From positions 24,434 to 88,433 of the forward strand of contig NZ_JACAKB010000013.1 in NCBI RefSeq assembly GCF_030326305.1: a stretch of DNA of 64,000 nucleotides. The letters run 5' to 3'. This stretch comes from Myroides odoratimimus. Its GTDB lineage: Bacteria > Bacteroidota > Bacteroidia > Flavobacteriales > Flavobacteriaceae. This document shows positions 1 through 9,185 of the stretch, piece by piece. The notes under the pieces are model-generated. The model had not been told where the DNA came from and did no database searches. It saw only the letters and a program-made list of their open reading frames with translations. Positions within the stretch are counted from its first letter, which is position 1. Each line of letters opens with the position of its first letter. A program made the translations under genes and the position numbers.

Positions 1-3000
1 CTAGCGGCTACTATAGAATCTAGTGAGCATCGCAAAGAGAAGTTTGAAAACCTATTAGCAGCGTATCCTAATGAGCCTCTTGTGTATGAGGGGTATGCTA
101 ATTATCTAAATGGAGTAGAACTAGTAGCTCTAATAGATAAGGCTTTAAAGTTATTTCCTAATACAAAGACGGCAGAGAACCTAAGTGCACTGAAGAAGTA
201 TACAGAACGCAAACAATACACTTATAATATCAATAAGTATGTATTAGATAATCAGGCTATACCTCTGAGTATAGGTCATCAGAATGGCGACAAGATCTAT
301 GTACGTGTGTATAAGAACAATAGTTCTAAGAGAAGTAACAATATACCTTTCCACAATGGAGTAGAAGGATACAATAGATTAAATAAAGAATATACTGCTA
401 TAGATACTTATACAGTTCAGTTGAGCACATTTAATGATTATGAAATGCACAAAACTGTGGTAGCGTTAAATGCGTTAGATACAGGTAGGTATTTTATAGC
501 ATTCTCTAATGTTCCTTTTGATGAGATTAAAGAAGGGGAGTCTGATGTACAAGTAACCCTTGTCAATGTGACTCCTAATATTATAGAAATTAACGAAGGA
601 AAATTACGCGCTTATAATAGAAGAACAGGTAAGCCATTAAGCAATATCAGTATTCACATCGCTAATGAAGATGAGAAGAGAGTAAATAGTAATTATTGGG
701 AAACGGTGATAACGACAGACTCTAATGGAGAGGCTAATCTTGATTTTGCTAAATCTGATAGATATCTCTATGCTAATATAAAGGGAGAAGAGGTATATTA
801 TTCTTCTTATGTGTATAGTCGTTATAAACAAGAAGAAAAAGAAGATAATGTACAGTATAAAGCGACTGTACTAACAGATAGAGGTATCTATAGACCAGGA
901 CAAGTCCTGTATTTTAAATCTATAGTTTCTAAAAAGAGTAAGCTGAGTGAACAGGTAGTTGCTAAGGCACAAGTATCTATAAAGCTATATGACCCTAATG
1001 GGAAGGAATTGACCACACAACAATTAGTTACAAATGAGTTTGGTTCTGTCAATGGACAGTTTGTATTACCATCATTAGGTAGATTAGGTAACTATAGTGT
1101 GGAGGTTATACTAGGAGAGGAGACTGTAGGATGGAGTCATCTGTCAGTAGAAGAGTATAAACGTCCGAAATTTGAAGTAGAGTTCGAAAAACCTAAAGAG
1201 ATCTATAAACTAAATGAGAATGTAACTGTAGAAGGAAGTGCAAAGGCTTTCTTAGGAGCTAATATAGATAAGGCAAAAGTAGTTTATAGAGTAGAGAGAC
1301 AAGAGATATGGCCTTATTGGATATGTGGGCCTTATTATCCAAGTAGATATCTGAATCCTGAGACAATGATTCAGGGAGAGACAATAACGGATGAGAAAGG
1401 AAAGTTTACTATCAGCTTTAAGGCGTTGCCTAAAGAAGAAAAAGAAAGTACCCTGCCTCGTACATTTACTTATTATATCTATGCGGATGTAATAGACCAG
1501 AATGGAGAAACACATAGCAGTAGTGTAGATGTAGTAGTAGGAGAGAAGAATATAGAGCTAGCTGTTAATCTTCCTTTTATTTCTACAGTAAAGGATTTGA
1601 GTAAGTTTACGATTAGTACGAAGAACCTAAATGGGATAGACTATGCTTCTCAAGGAGAGTTAAGCATATTCCCTCTATTAGCTCCTAATCCTGAGCGTAT
1701 TTCTGATAATTTTGGTTTAGATAAAGGAGATTATAAGTTGTATGATTACAATGAGTTTATCTCTCTATTCCCTCATTTAGATTACGGAGATGAGAAAGAT
1801 ACAGCGCAGTGGGGAATAGGTAATTCTGTGTTTAGTACATCATTTAATACAGCAGATACAAAAGAGGTAGTATTTAAGGGGGCTAAACAATTATCTTCAG
1901 GTACTTATATTGTCAAAGGATATGTATATGAGAATGGTGAGAAGAATGAGATAGAGAAACGCTTTACATTAAGAAATGAGGAGTCAAAAGAGTATTCAAA
2001 GGTCTTAGTAGAATTAAAAGCAGAGGACAAAGTATACAGAGTAGGAGAGAAAGCTAGTGTAGAGATACGCAGTGCTGAGAATAATACGTATGCATTCGTA
2101 GAAGTAAAAGCAAATGGTAAACAGGTTTATCAAAAAGTGATGAAGATCAATAAGAGAGGTTCGTCAATAGATATTCCTATTAAACAGGATTATAAGGTAG
2201 TAGATGTTTATGCATTAGCATTAAAGCATAATATAGCAGCACAAGACGCGGCTAGCATTACTCTAAAAGGAGAAGAGAGTAAGCTGTCTTTAGTTATAGA
2301 GTCTTTTAGAGACAAGGTAGAGCCTGGGGCTAAAGAAAAATGGTCTTTAAAAGTAAAAGGGAAAGAGAAGGAGCAAGTGGTATCTGAAATATTAGCTACT
2401 ATGTATGATGCTTCTTTAGATCAGTTCGTATCACATAGTCTAAATACGACTCTTAAAGTTCCTGTACATTATTACAACAGACCTTCGTTTAGTATGTATG
2501 ATTTTAGTAATATCAAGGGAATAAGTTACTTTAATTCATTAGCAAGTGAGACAGTAGATTATACTGATTTTATAATAGATAGACCAATCGTATTTAATAC
2601 TTACGGATTAAACTTCCAACCTAAAGTAAGAATTGGTTCTGGGACGATGCGAGTGAGAGGGATGAGTATGGTGAGTGCTACGAGTGGAGATGCAATGGCT
2701 AAAAATATAGTAGCTCCTACTGTTGCATTTAAGGAAGAGTTAAAAGAAAATGCTATTATAAATGAGTATAAGGATGTAAGTACTGGTGGAAGCAGTGTAG
2801 AAAAAACAGATGCTCCTGCACCGACTATTCGTAAAAACTTACAAGAGACAGCTTTCTTTTACCCTACGCTAAAGACAGATGAGAATGGTGATGTGAAGTT
2901 CGAGTTCACAATGCCTGAAGCTTTGACTAAATGGAAGTTTATGGCTTTTGCTCATACTAAGGATTTGCGTAGTGACTATGCAGAAAAAGAAGTAGTAACT

Positions 3001-5136
3001 CAAAAAGAGTTAATGGTAGTTCCTAACTTACCTCGTTTCTTACGACAAGGAGATAAATTAACTTTATCTACAAAAGTAGTTAATCTATCTGATGCTAATA
3101 GAAAAGGTAAAGCTACTCTTCAACTGTTTAATGCTTATACGAATGAGTTGTTAGTAGAGAAAACAGGAGAGTTCTCTGTCAATAAAGAAGAGTCAAGTGC
3201 TGTAAGTTGGGATATAGAAGTTCCGAATAGCGTAGATGTAGTCTCTTGTAGAATAATAGCTGTGTCAGATAATTATAGTGATGGAGAAGAGTCTGTGCTA
3301 CCGGTATTGACTAATAGAATGCTAGTAACAGAGACGATGCCTATCTATATCAAAGAAGGACAGAATAAGATATTCAAGTTTAAGGAGTATGAAGCGAATA
3401 GAAGTAATACTCTACAGAATCATAAATTGACATTAGAGTTAACGACTAATCCAATTTGGAATGCTGTGTTTGCTTTACCATATTTACAAGAATATCCTTA
3501 TGATAGTTCTGAGCAAGTGTTTAGTAAAGTGTTTGCTAATGCTGTTGCAACGAAAATATTAAATGACAATCCTAAGATTAAGACTGTTTTTGATCAATGG
3601 AATGTAAAAGGAGAAATGTCTTCTAAGTTAGAACAGAATCAAGAGCTGAAGAGCGTGCTGTTAGCTGAGTCGCCATGGGTGAGAGAAGCAACAAGTGAGG
3701 CTGAGCAAATGAAGCGTATGGCAGTCTTGTTTGATTTGAATAAAATGCAATATGACCTTCAGTCGGATATCGATAAGTTAATCGAGCAACAAAACGAGGA
3801 TGGAGGATTCTCTTGGTTTAAAGGAGGGAAATCAGATAACTATATTACACAAACTATTGTAGAAGGTTTTGGTAATCTGAAACGCATAGGTGCAATGAAT
3901 GCTCCTTGGGCAAGTGATGTGAATTATATTTCGATGCTAAAGAGAGCAATAGAGTATATGGATCAAGCGCAATATAGAGAGTATGAAGAGCAAGTGAAGT
4001 TTGGTGTAAAAGGTAAAGTACCAAGTTTAGGTACGCACTATTTATACGCACGTAGTTATTTTATAGGGGATTTCGGTATCAATGAGAAATACTCTCCTAT
4101 GATAACTGCTATTCGTCAAAGTATCGAGAGTGAGAAACCTGCTAATAATCTTTATCAAGAGGCTATACGAGCTGTGATAGCAAAGAGATTTGGTTCTGAT
4201 AAAAAGGCAGAGAGTATTGTTAAGGGGATTATGGAGACAGCAGTAGAGTCTGATGAGATGGGAATGTATTGGAAGAATAATATTGCAGGATGGTTATGGT
4301 ATCAGGCTCCTATCGAAACTCAAGTGGCAATTTTAGAAGCTACCAACGAGGTAAATAAAGAGAAATACGCTAATGCAATAGAACAGATGAAAGTTTGGTT
4401 ACTAAAGAATAAACAAACTACTGGATGGAGATCTACTAAAGCAACTACAAAGGCTGTATATGCCTTATTAAATACGGGTAGGTCTTGGCTAGATGCAGAG
4501 CAAGGTATTGAAGTAAAAGTAGGAGGATATCCTATAGACACAGAAGCAAATGCTCAGGCGGGTAGTGGTTATATCAAACAGAGTTGGTCTAAAGCAGAGT
4601 TGACAGCTAAAAAAGGTATTGTAGAAGTAAGTAAGACCTCTCCTGGTATTGCTTATGGTGCGATGTACTGGCAGTACTTCGAAGATTTAGATGCTATTAA
4701 TACAGCAGAGACAGGTATTAAGCTAACTAAAAAGCTTTATATAAAAGCGAATACAGAGCAAGGTCAAGTACTGCGTGAGATCACTAAAGAGTCTCCGATT
4801 AAAGTAGGTGATGTAGTGACAGTACGTTTAGAGATAAGTGCAGATAGGGATATGGATTATGTTCACTTAAAAGATATGCGTGCTAGTGGCTTTGAACCTA
4901 CGAATGTTCTATCAGGGTATAGATGGAAAGGAGAGTTCGGATATTATGAAGAGACAAGAGATGCTTCTACGAACTTCTTTATATCGAGATTGAGAAAAGG
5001 AAGCTATGTATTCGAGTATGAGTTAAGAGCTAATGTAAGTGGTCAATTCTCTAATGGTATTACAACTATGCAGAGTATGTACGCACCAGAAATGAGTGCT
5101 CATAGCGAAGGCATCAGAGTAGAGATTAAGAACTAG
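1..5136 (+). CDS. Alpha-2-macroglobulin family protein (5' end outside window)
   Basis: The reading frame is open from base 1, so the true start lies upstream; the GTG at 82 is only an internal codon. About 1711 residues are visible. In order they show macroglobulin-like beta domains with the family signature TDRGIYRPGQ (bases ~865-900), a central A2M domain (FFYPTLKTDENGDVKFEF, ~2850-2910), a helical alpha/alpha-barrel thioester-type domain (~3430-4500), and a C-terminal receptor-like domain (VHLKDMRASGFEP, ~4860). Known relatives are large envelope protease-trapping proteins. The position that holds the thioester cysteine in PYGCxEQ reads PYDSSEQ here (bases 3496-3516), so covalent trapping by a thioester should be impossible. 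A terminator follows; the next gene has its own promoter. Family assignment is firm; the biological target is unknown. Confidence 0.93.
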   Translation, partial: LAATIESSEHRKEKFENLLAAYPNEPLVYEGYANYLNGVELVALIDKALKLFPNTKTAENLSALKKYTERKQYTYNINKYVLDNQAIPLSIGHQNGDKIYVRVYKNNSSKRSNNIPFHNGVEGYNRLNKEYTAIDTYTVQLSTFNDYEMHKTVVALNALDTGRYFIAFSNVPFDEIKEGESDVQVTLVNVTPNIIEINEGKLRAYNRRTGKPLSNISIHIANEDEKRVNSNYWETVITTDSNGEANLDFAKSDRYLYANIKGEEVYYSSYVYSRYKQEEKEDNVQYKATVLTDRGIYRPGQVLYFKSIVSKKSKLSEQVVAKAQVSIKLYDPNGKELTTQQLVTNEFGSVNGQFVLPSLGRLGNYSVEVILGEETVGWSHLSVEEYKRPKFEVEFEKPKEIYKLNENVTVEGSAKAFLGANIDKAKVVYRVERQEIWPYWICGPYYPSRYLNPETMIQGETITDEKGKFTISFKALPKEEKESTLPRTFTYYIYADVIDQNGETHSSSVDVVVGEKNIELAVNLPFISTVKDLSKFTISTKNLNGIDYASQGELSIFPLLAPNPERISDNFGLDKGDYKLYDYNEFISLFPHLDYGDEKDTAQWGIGNSVFSTSFNTADTKEVVFKGAKQLSSGTYIVKGYVYENGEKNEIEKRFTLRNEESKEYSKVLVELKAEDKVYRVGEKASVEIRSAENNTYAFVEVKANGKQVYQKVMKINKRGSSIDIPIKQDYKVVDVYALALKHNIAAQDAASITLKGEESKLSLVIESFRDKVEPGAKEKWSLKVKGKEKEQVVSEILATMYDASLDQFVSHSLNTTLKVPVHYYNRPSFSMYDFSNIKGISYFNSLASETVDYTDFIIDRPIVFNTYGLNFQPKVRIGSGTMRVRGMSMVSATSGDAMAKNIVAPTVAFKEELKENAIINEYKDVSTGGSSVEKTDAPAPTIRKNLQETAFFYPTLKTDENGDVKFEFTMPEALTKWKFMAFAHTKDLRSDYAEKEVVTQKELMVVPNLPRFLRQGDKLTLSTKVVNLSDANRKGKATLQLFNAYTNELLVEKTGEFSVNKEESSAVSWDIEVPNSVDVVSCRIIAVSDNYSDGEESVLPVLTNRMLVTETMPIYIKEGQNKIFKFKEYEANRSNTLQNHKLTLELTTNPIWNAVFALPYLQEYPYDSSEQVFSKVFANAVATKILNDNPKIKTVFDQWNVKGEMSSKLEQNQELKSVLLAESPWVREATSEAEQMKRMAVLFDLNKMQYDLQSDIDKLIEQQNEDGGFSWFKGGKSDNYITQTIVEGFGNLKRIGAMNAPWASDVNYISMLKRAIEYMDQAQYREYEEQVKFGVKGKVPSLGTHYLYARSYFIGDFGINEKYSPMITAIRQSIESEKPANNLYQEAIRAVIAKRFGSDKKAESIVKGIMETAVESDEMGMYWKNNIAGWLWYQAPIETQVAILEATNEVNKEKYANAIEQMKVWLLKNKQTTGWRSTKATTKAVYALLNTGRSWLDAEQGIEVKVGGYPIDTEANAQAGSGYIKQSWSKAELTAKKGIVEVSKTSPGIAYGAMYWQYFEDLDAINTAETGIKLTKKLYIKANTEQGQVLREITKESPIKVGDVVTVRLEISADRDMDYVHLKDMRASGFEPTNVLSGYRWKGEFGYYEETRDASTNFFISRLRKGSYVFEYELRANVSGQFSNGITTMQSMYAPEMSAHSEGIRVEIKN

Positions 5137-5157
5137 TGTAACTAGATAAATAAACAG

Positions 5158-5189
5158 AAGGAGGTTTGCTGAGGTAAACCTCCTTTTTT
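5158..5189 (+). terminator. Rho-independent terminator after the A2M gene
   Basis: A perfect 10-bp stem (AAGGAGGTTT / AAACCTCCTT) with an 8-nt loop is followed by a T run. It lies 21 bases after the A2M stop codon. Confidence 0.9.
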
Positions 5190-5240
5190 ATGAGGTATAC
5201 TTCTTGTTGTAGGTTAAGTGTTTAAAGGTTGATGAGGTTG

Positions 5241-5248
5241 TAAATTTG
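5241..5248 (+). promoter_or_regulatory. Bacteroidota -7 element for the pirin gene
   Basis: TAAATTTG matches the TANNTTTG consensus and lies 21 bases before the ATG. No good -33 TTG is present at the usual distance, so strength is uncertain. Confidence 0.55.
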
Positions 5249-5269
5249 TAATACAAAAAACAAAGAGAT

Positions 5270-6142
5270 ATGAAAACAAGAAATATTAAACAAGTAGTAA
5301 AACCACAACCAGCACACTTTGTAGGAGATGGTTTTAGAGTGCACAACTTTATTCCAAGTATGCCTAATATGAATATGCAACAGATGGATCCGTTTATCAT
5401 GTTTGACTATAATTCTAAATACACATTTGGGCCTTCAGAAATCCCAAGAGGTGTAGGAGTACACCCACATAAAGGATTTGAGACTGTTACGATAGCATAT
5501 AAAGGACGTGTAGAGCATGGAGATAGCAGTGGTGGTGGAGGTATCATAGGAGAAGGTGATGTACAATGGATGACTGCAGCGTCAGGAGTTTTACACAAAG
5601 AGTTTCATGAAACAGAATGGAGTAAAACAGGAGGTGAGTTTCAAATGGTACAGTTATGGGTAAACTTAAAGAGAGAGGATAAAAAAGGGCCTGCTAAATA
5701 TCAAGCAATAGAACATGATAAAATGGCCAAATATACATTGCCTAATGGAGAAGGAGTAATTGAAGTAATAGCAGGAGACTATAATGGAACTAAAGGAACA
5801 GCTTCTACATTCTCACCAATTCACATGTACAATTTAAAAGCTAAAGCAGGTACAAATACTAGCTTTAGTTTTCCTTCAGGGTATACTACTTTATTGTTAG
5901 TATTAGAGGGTGAAGTAAAAGTAAATGGAACAGTAGTAGCTACAGATCATGTGGCTCATATGGAGAGAGAAGGAGAAGAGTTTACAGTAGAAGTTACTAA
6001 AGATGCTGTAGCCTTAGTAATCTCTGGAGAGCCTTTAAATGAACCAATAGCACATTATGGACCATTCGTAATGAATACAACAGATGAGTTAGTACAAGCA
6101 GTAGATGACTTTAACTCTGGGAAGTTTGGAGATCTAGTATAA
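5270..6142 (+). CDS. Pirin family protein (bicupin)
   Basis: A 290-residue bicupin of the pirin family, a cytoplasmic iron protein; bacterial relatives include quercetin 2,3-dioxygenases. The N-terminal cupin carries the metal set: His65 and His67 in GVHPHKGFET, and His109 and Glu111 in GVLHKEFHE, matching the three His and one Glu of pirin. The C-terminal cupin (residues ~175-290) ends with EPIAHYGPFVMNT, typical of the family. The gene stands alone between two terminators and has its own TANNTTTG element. The substrate cannot be read from the sequence. Confidence 0.93.
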   Translation: MKTRNIKQVVKPQPAHFVGDGFRVHNFIPSMPNMNMQQMDPFIMFDYNSKYTFGPSEIPRGVGVHPHKGFETVTIAYKGRVEHGDSSGGGGIIGEGDVQWMTAASGVLHKEFHETEWSKTGGEFQMVQLWVNLKREDKKGPAKYQAIEHDKMAKYTLPNGEGVIEVIAGDYNGTKGTASTFSPIHMYNLKAKAGTNTSFSFPSGYTTLLLVLEGEVKVNGTVVATDHVAHMEREGEEFTVEVTKDAVALVISGEPLNEPIAHYGPFVMNTTDELVQAVDDFNSGKFGDLV

Positions 6143-6199
6143 TAATAAATTTCATAATAAGTAAGGAGACTATATTTTTATAGTGGTTTTGTTTTGGTG

Positions 6200-6235
6200 A
6201 AAGGAGAGGTATTGATTATCTCTCCTTTCTTTTTT
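6200..6235 (+). terminator. Rho-independent terminator after pirin
   Basis: A 9-bp stem (AAAGGAGAG / CTCTCCTTT) is followed by a pyrimidine/T run (TCTTTTTT). Confidence 0.85.
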
Positions 6236-6262
6236 GGAGTGTAAAATAGCTGTTTATAGCTA

Positions 6263-6294
6263 TTGCATATTTACTAGGTATATTTTTACATTTG
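6263..6294 (+). promoter_or_regulatory. Bacteroidota promoter for the 6313 lipoprotein gene
   Basis: TTG at 6263-6265, a 21-bp spacer, then TACATTTG at 6287-6294. This fits the TTG-N19-23-TANNTTTG pattern and predicts a leader of only about 12 nt before the ATG. Confidence 0.7.
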
Positions 6295-6312
6295 TCGTAT
6301 TAATCGGTAGGT

Positions 6313-6858
6313 ATGAAAAAAGTAGGAATTACATTATTTGCACTAACACTTTTAACAGTTAGTTGCAAGGATAAAGAGGGGCAAACAGAAGTAGTAGAAG
6401 AGACTCAAATCGTGATTCCTCAAGTACAGCCAGAGACAGCTGACTTAAAGTTAGCCGCAGACAATATGGATGTCTATATGGAGTCAGAAGATAAGATGAT
6501 GGTAACTTTAGGAGATGCAGATCAATTGCGTCTTCAAAAAGCAATACAAATCATCGGAAATATGAATGTCATTTATACTGATGATGATGGAATAGATCAT
6601 GATAAGACTGATGCAGCTTTCTTAAAAAAGGTAGGGGGTAAAACTTTTAAAGAAGTATGTAAAGTAGCAGAAGGATATCTTAAAGCTGATCAACAACGCG
6701 AGTTAGACCGTATCAATAGAATATTAGGGAGTATAAAGGATCCTAAAGCAGATGCTGATGTAGAGCGTTATAATGAGGCACAACACGATCTTAAAGAAGC
6801 TAATAAAATACCTATTACACTAGATGCTTATACCTATAGCGAAGAGTGTTTTTTGTAG
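6313..6858 (+). CDS. Small lipoprotein of unknown function
   Basis: A 181-residue protein with a lipoprotein signal: two lysines, a hydrophobic stretch and the lipobox TVSC with Cys18 as the lipidated residue. The mature part begins with an acidic linker and then looks largely helical and charged, with no motif that I recognise. The gene stands alone between the pirin terminator and a long palindrome, and converges on the dcp gene. Location in the envelope is inferred from the lipobox; no function is proposed. Confidence 0.82.
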   Translation: MKKVGITLFALTLLTVSCKDKEGQTEVVEETQIVIPQVQPETADLKLAADNMDVYMESEDKMMVTLGDADQLRLQKAIQIIGNMNVIYTDDDGIDHDKTDAAFLKKVGGKTFKEVCKVAEGYLKADQQRELDRINRILGSIKDPKADADVERYNEAQHDLKEANKIPITLDAYTYSEECFL

Positions 6859-6915
6859 AGACGGCAATAAATTGCGTCTACCACATACTAACCACAATAT
6901 TGATAATCTTCTATA

Positions 6916-6960
6916 TTAAACAACTAAGCCCATTGCATTGCAATGGGCTTAGTTGTTTAA
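6916..6960. terminator. 45-bp perfect palindrome, likely bidirectional terminator
   Basis: Two 22-base arms are exact reverse complements around a single central T. The arms start TTAAACAACTAAGCCC. The palindrome sits between the converging lipoprotein and dcp genes, where a terminator working in both directions is expected. The T tract on either side is short and interrupted (TTGTTTAA). Confidence 0.65.
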
Positions 6961-6998
6961 TGGTCTACAGCTGTTAACTGTAAACCGTTGACCATTAA
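6957..6998. repeat. Second inverted repeat next to the dcp stop codon
   Basis: TTAATGGTC (6957-6965) and GACCATTAA (6990-6998) are exact reverse complements. The sequence between them includes a smaller dyad (ACAGCTGTTAACTGT). It abuts the 45-bp palindrome and ends one base before the dcp stop codon. Confidence 0.55.
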
Positions 6999-6999
6999 C

Positions 7000-9027
7000 C
7001 TATAACAATCCCGCTCTTTTTAATAAAGCATCAGGAGTAGGTTCTTGACCTCTGAATTTTTTGTACAATGTCATTGGGTGATCAGTTCCCCCTTGAGATA
7101 AAACATAATCTTTAAACTTAGTAGCTACTTCTTTATTGAAGATGCCATTAGCCTTAAAGTATGCGAATGCGTCAGCATCCAATACCTCCGCCCATTTATA
7201 GCTGTAGTATCCAGATGAGTAACCACCTTGGAAGATATGAGAGAATGAAGTACTCATTGCATTCTCTTTTACATCAGGATATTGTTGTGTAGAAGCAAAT
7301 TGTTTTGTTTCGAAGTCTTTTAGACTTGTGATAGCCGTAGGGTCTTGACCATGCCATCCCATATCTAATAGACCGAAGCTCAACTGACGTACTGTAGCTA
7401 TCCCCTCTAAGAAGCTCGCACTCTCTTTGATCTTTGCTACTAATTCCATAGGGATAGTCTCTCCTGTTTGGTAATGTTTAGCGAATAGCTCTAAAGCTTC
7501 TTTTTCGTAACACCAGTTCTCCATCACTTGACTTGGCAACTCTACGAAGTCCCAATATACATTAGTTCCAGATAACGATGGGTAAGTCGTGTTTGCTAAC
7601 ATACCGTGTAATGCATGCCCAAACTCGTGGAATAGCGTTGTTACTTCGTTAAATGTAAGCAATGAAGGCTTAGTAGCAGTTGGCTTAGTGAAGTTACACA
7701 CGATAGAGATATGCGGTCTTTCATTGATACCGTCTTTGATATATTGGTTTTTGAATGAAGTCATCCAAGCGCCGTTTCTCTTTCCTTTGCGTGGGAAGAA
7801 GTCTGTGTAGAATACAGCTATGAAATCTCCTTGCTCATTCGTTACCTCGAATGTACGCACATCTGCGTGGTACTTCTCTATAGTCTGTACTTCTGTAAAC
7901 ACTAATCCGTATAACTTATTGGCTACTTGGTAAGCACCGTCTAATACATTCTCTAATTGGAAGTATGGTTTAAGTAATTCGTCATCTAAGCTAAAGCGCT
8001 CTTGTTTTAACTTCTCAGAGTAGTATGAACCATCCCATTTTTGCAATACATCAATGTTGTCTATCTTCTTTGCAAAAGCAGTTAATTCTGCAAACTCTTT
8101 ATCAGCAGCAGGCTTAGCCTTTGCTAATAACTCTTCTAAGAAAGCATTTACCTTATCAGGGCTCTGTGCCATACGCTCTTCTAATACGAAGTGAGCATGT
8201 GTAGCATATCCCAGTAGATTAGCTCTCTCATGACGTAGGTTTACAATCTTTAAGACATTAGCTTCATTGTTATGCTCATTATCTTGAAAGGCTTTTTTAC
8301 CTGAAGCGATAGCCATCTCTTTACGCAACTCACGATTATCAGCATAGGTCATAAAAGGGATATAACTAGGATAATCTAATGTGAATACCCATCCTTCTTT
8401 ACCTTCTTGTTCAGCTAAAGCTCTTGCTTCTTCTACAGCACCTTCAGGAAGACCAGCTAAGTCTTTTTCCTCTGTGATGTGCAGTTGGAATTTATGTGTT
8501 TCTGCTAATACGTTTTCTCCAAACTTCAACGCAGTTGTAGATAACTCTGCATCTATTGCTCTTAATCTTTCTTTTTTATCTTCTGATAACAATGCACCAT
8601 TGCGGACAAAGCTTTTATAATTCTTTGTCAATAAGGTTTCTTGTTCTATAGTAAGGTTCAGTGTCTCTTTTTGTTCATAAACTGCTTTTACGCGTTTAAA
8701 TAACTCTTCGTTTAAGGAGATGTCATTGCTTAGTGCTGATAGCATTGGAGCTACCTCTTGTGCTATTTTCTGCATCTCATCATTTGTCTCAGCTGAGTTC
8801 AGGTTAAAGAAGATATTAGACAATACATCTAATTCCATCCCTGAGTAAGCTAATGCTTCTAGTGTATTCTCAAAGGTAGGTGTTGTAGCGTTAGCAGTAA
8901 TAGCGTCTATCTCTGCTTTTGTATCTTGTATTGCTTTTTGGAAAGCAGGTATATAGTCTTCCGTTTTAATTTGAGTAAATGGTGCTGTACCATGTACGGT
9001 GTTAAATGGATTGTTCAATGCCGACAT
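7000..9027 (-). CDS. dcp: M3 family metallopeptidase, peptidyl-dipeptidase Dcp type
   Basis: 675 residues, the usual length for Dcp and oligopeptidase A relatives. The zinc-binding motif HEFGHALHGML lies about two thirds in, followed by the downstream region with the third ligand Glu (WDFVELPSQVMENW). The C-terminal YSYKWAEVLDADAFAYF block is also typical of the M3A group. These enzymes release dipeptides or cleave short peptides; no signal peptide is seen, so a cytoplasmic role in peptide turnover is likely. The gene is monocistronic and converges on the lipoprotein gene. Dcp rather than OpdA is preferred from overall similarity, not from a diagnostic residue. Confidence 0.92.
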   Translation of the reverse strand: MSALNNPFNTVHGTAPFTQIKTEDYIPAFQKAIQDTKAEIDAITANATTPTFENTLEALAYSGMELDVLSNIFFNLNSAETNDEMQKIAQEVAPMLSALSNDISLNEELFKRVKAVYEQKETLNLTIEQETLLTKNYKSFVRNGALLSEDKKERLRAIDAELSTTALKFGENVLAETHKFQLHITEEKDLAGLPEGAVEEARALAEQEGKEGWVFTLDYPSYIPFMTYADNRELRKEMAIASGKKAFQDNEHNNEANVLKIVNLRHERANLLGYATHAHFVLEERMAQSPDKVNAFLEELLAKAKPAADKEFAELTAFAKKIDNIDVLQKWDGSYYSEKLKQERFSLDDELLKPYFQLENVLDGAYQVANKLYGLVFTEVQTIEKYHADVRTFEVTNEQGDFIAVFYTDFFPRKGKRNGAWMTSFKNQYIKDGINERPHISIVCNFTKPTATKPSLLTFNEVTTLFHEFGHALHGMLANTTYPSLSGTNVYWDFVELPSQVMENWCYEKEALELFAKHYQTGETIPMELVAKIKESASFLEGIATVRQLSFGLLDMGWHGQDPTAITSLKDFETKQFASTQQYPDVKENAMSTSFSHIFQGGYSSGYYSYKWAEVLDADAFAYFKANGIFNKEVATKFKDYVLSQGGTDHPMTLYKKFRGQEPTPDALLKRAGLL

Positions 9028-9150
9028 ATTTTCTAATTTATTTTTATACTATAAAAGTAAGTTTTTTTTTAAATAATGGCTTGTTAATAATATTGGAATG
9101 TTTTTTGCACTAGGTGTGAATAATCACATATTAATCAATTTTTAAATTAA

Positions 9151-9158
9151 TATGTTTG
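9151..9158 (+). promoter_or_regulatory. Bacteroidota -7 element upstream of the first acyl-CoA-dehydrogenase-like gene
   Basis: TATGTTTG fits TANNTTTG and lies 27 bases before the ATG at 9186. A -33 TTG is not obvious. Confidence 0.5.
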
Positions 9159-9185
9159 TTGTAATAGATAATTAATCAATATGTT

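Noticed and set aside
82-84. GTG at 82 as the start of the A2M gene
   Set aside because: The frame continues open to base 1 and a protein of this family has a signal peptide and further N-terminal domains, which are missing here.
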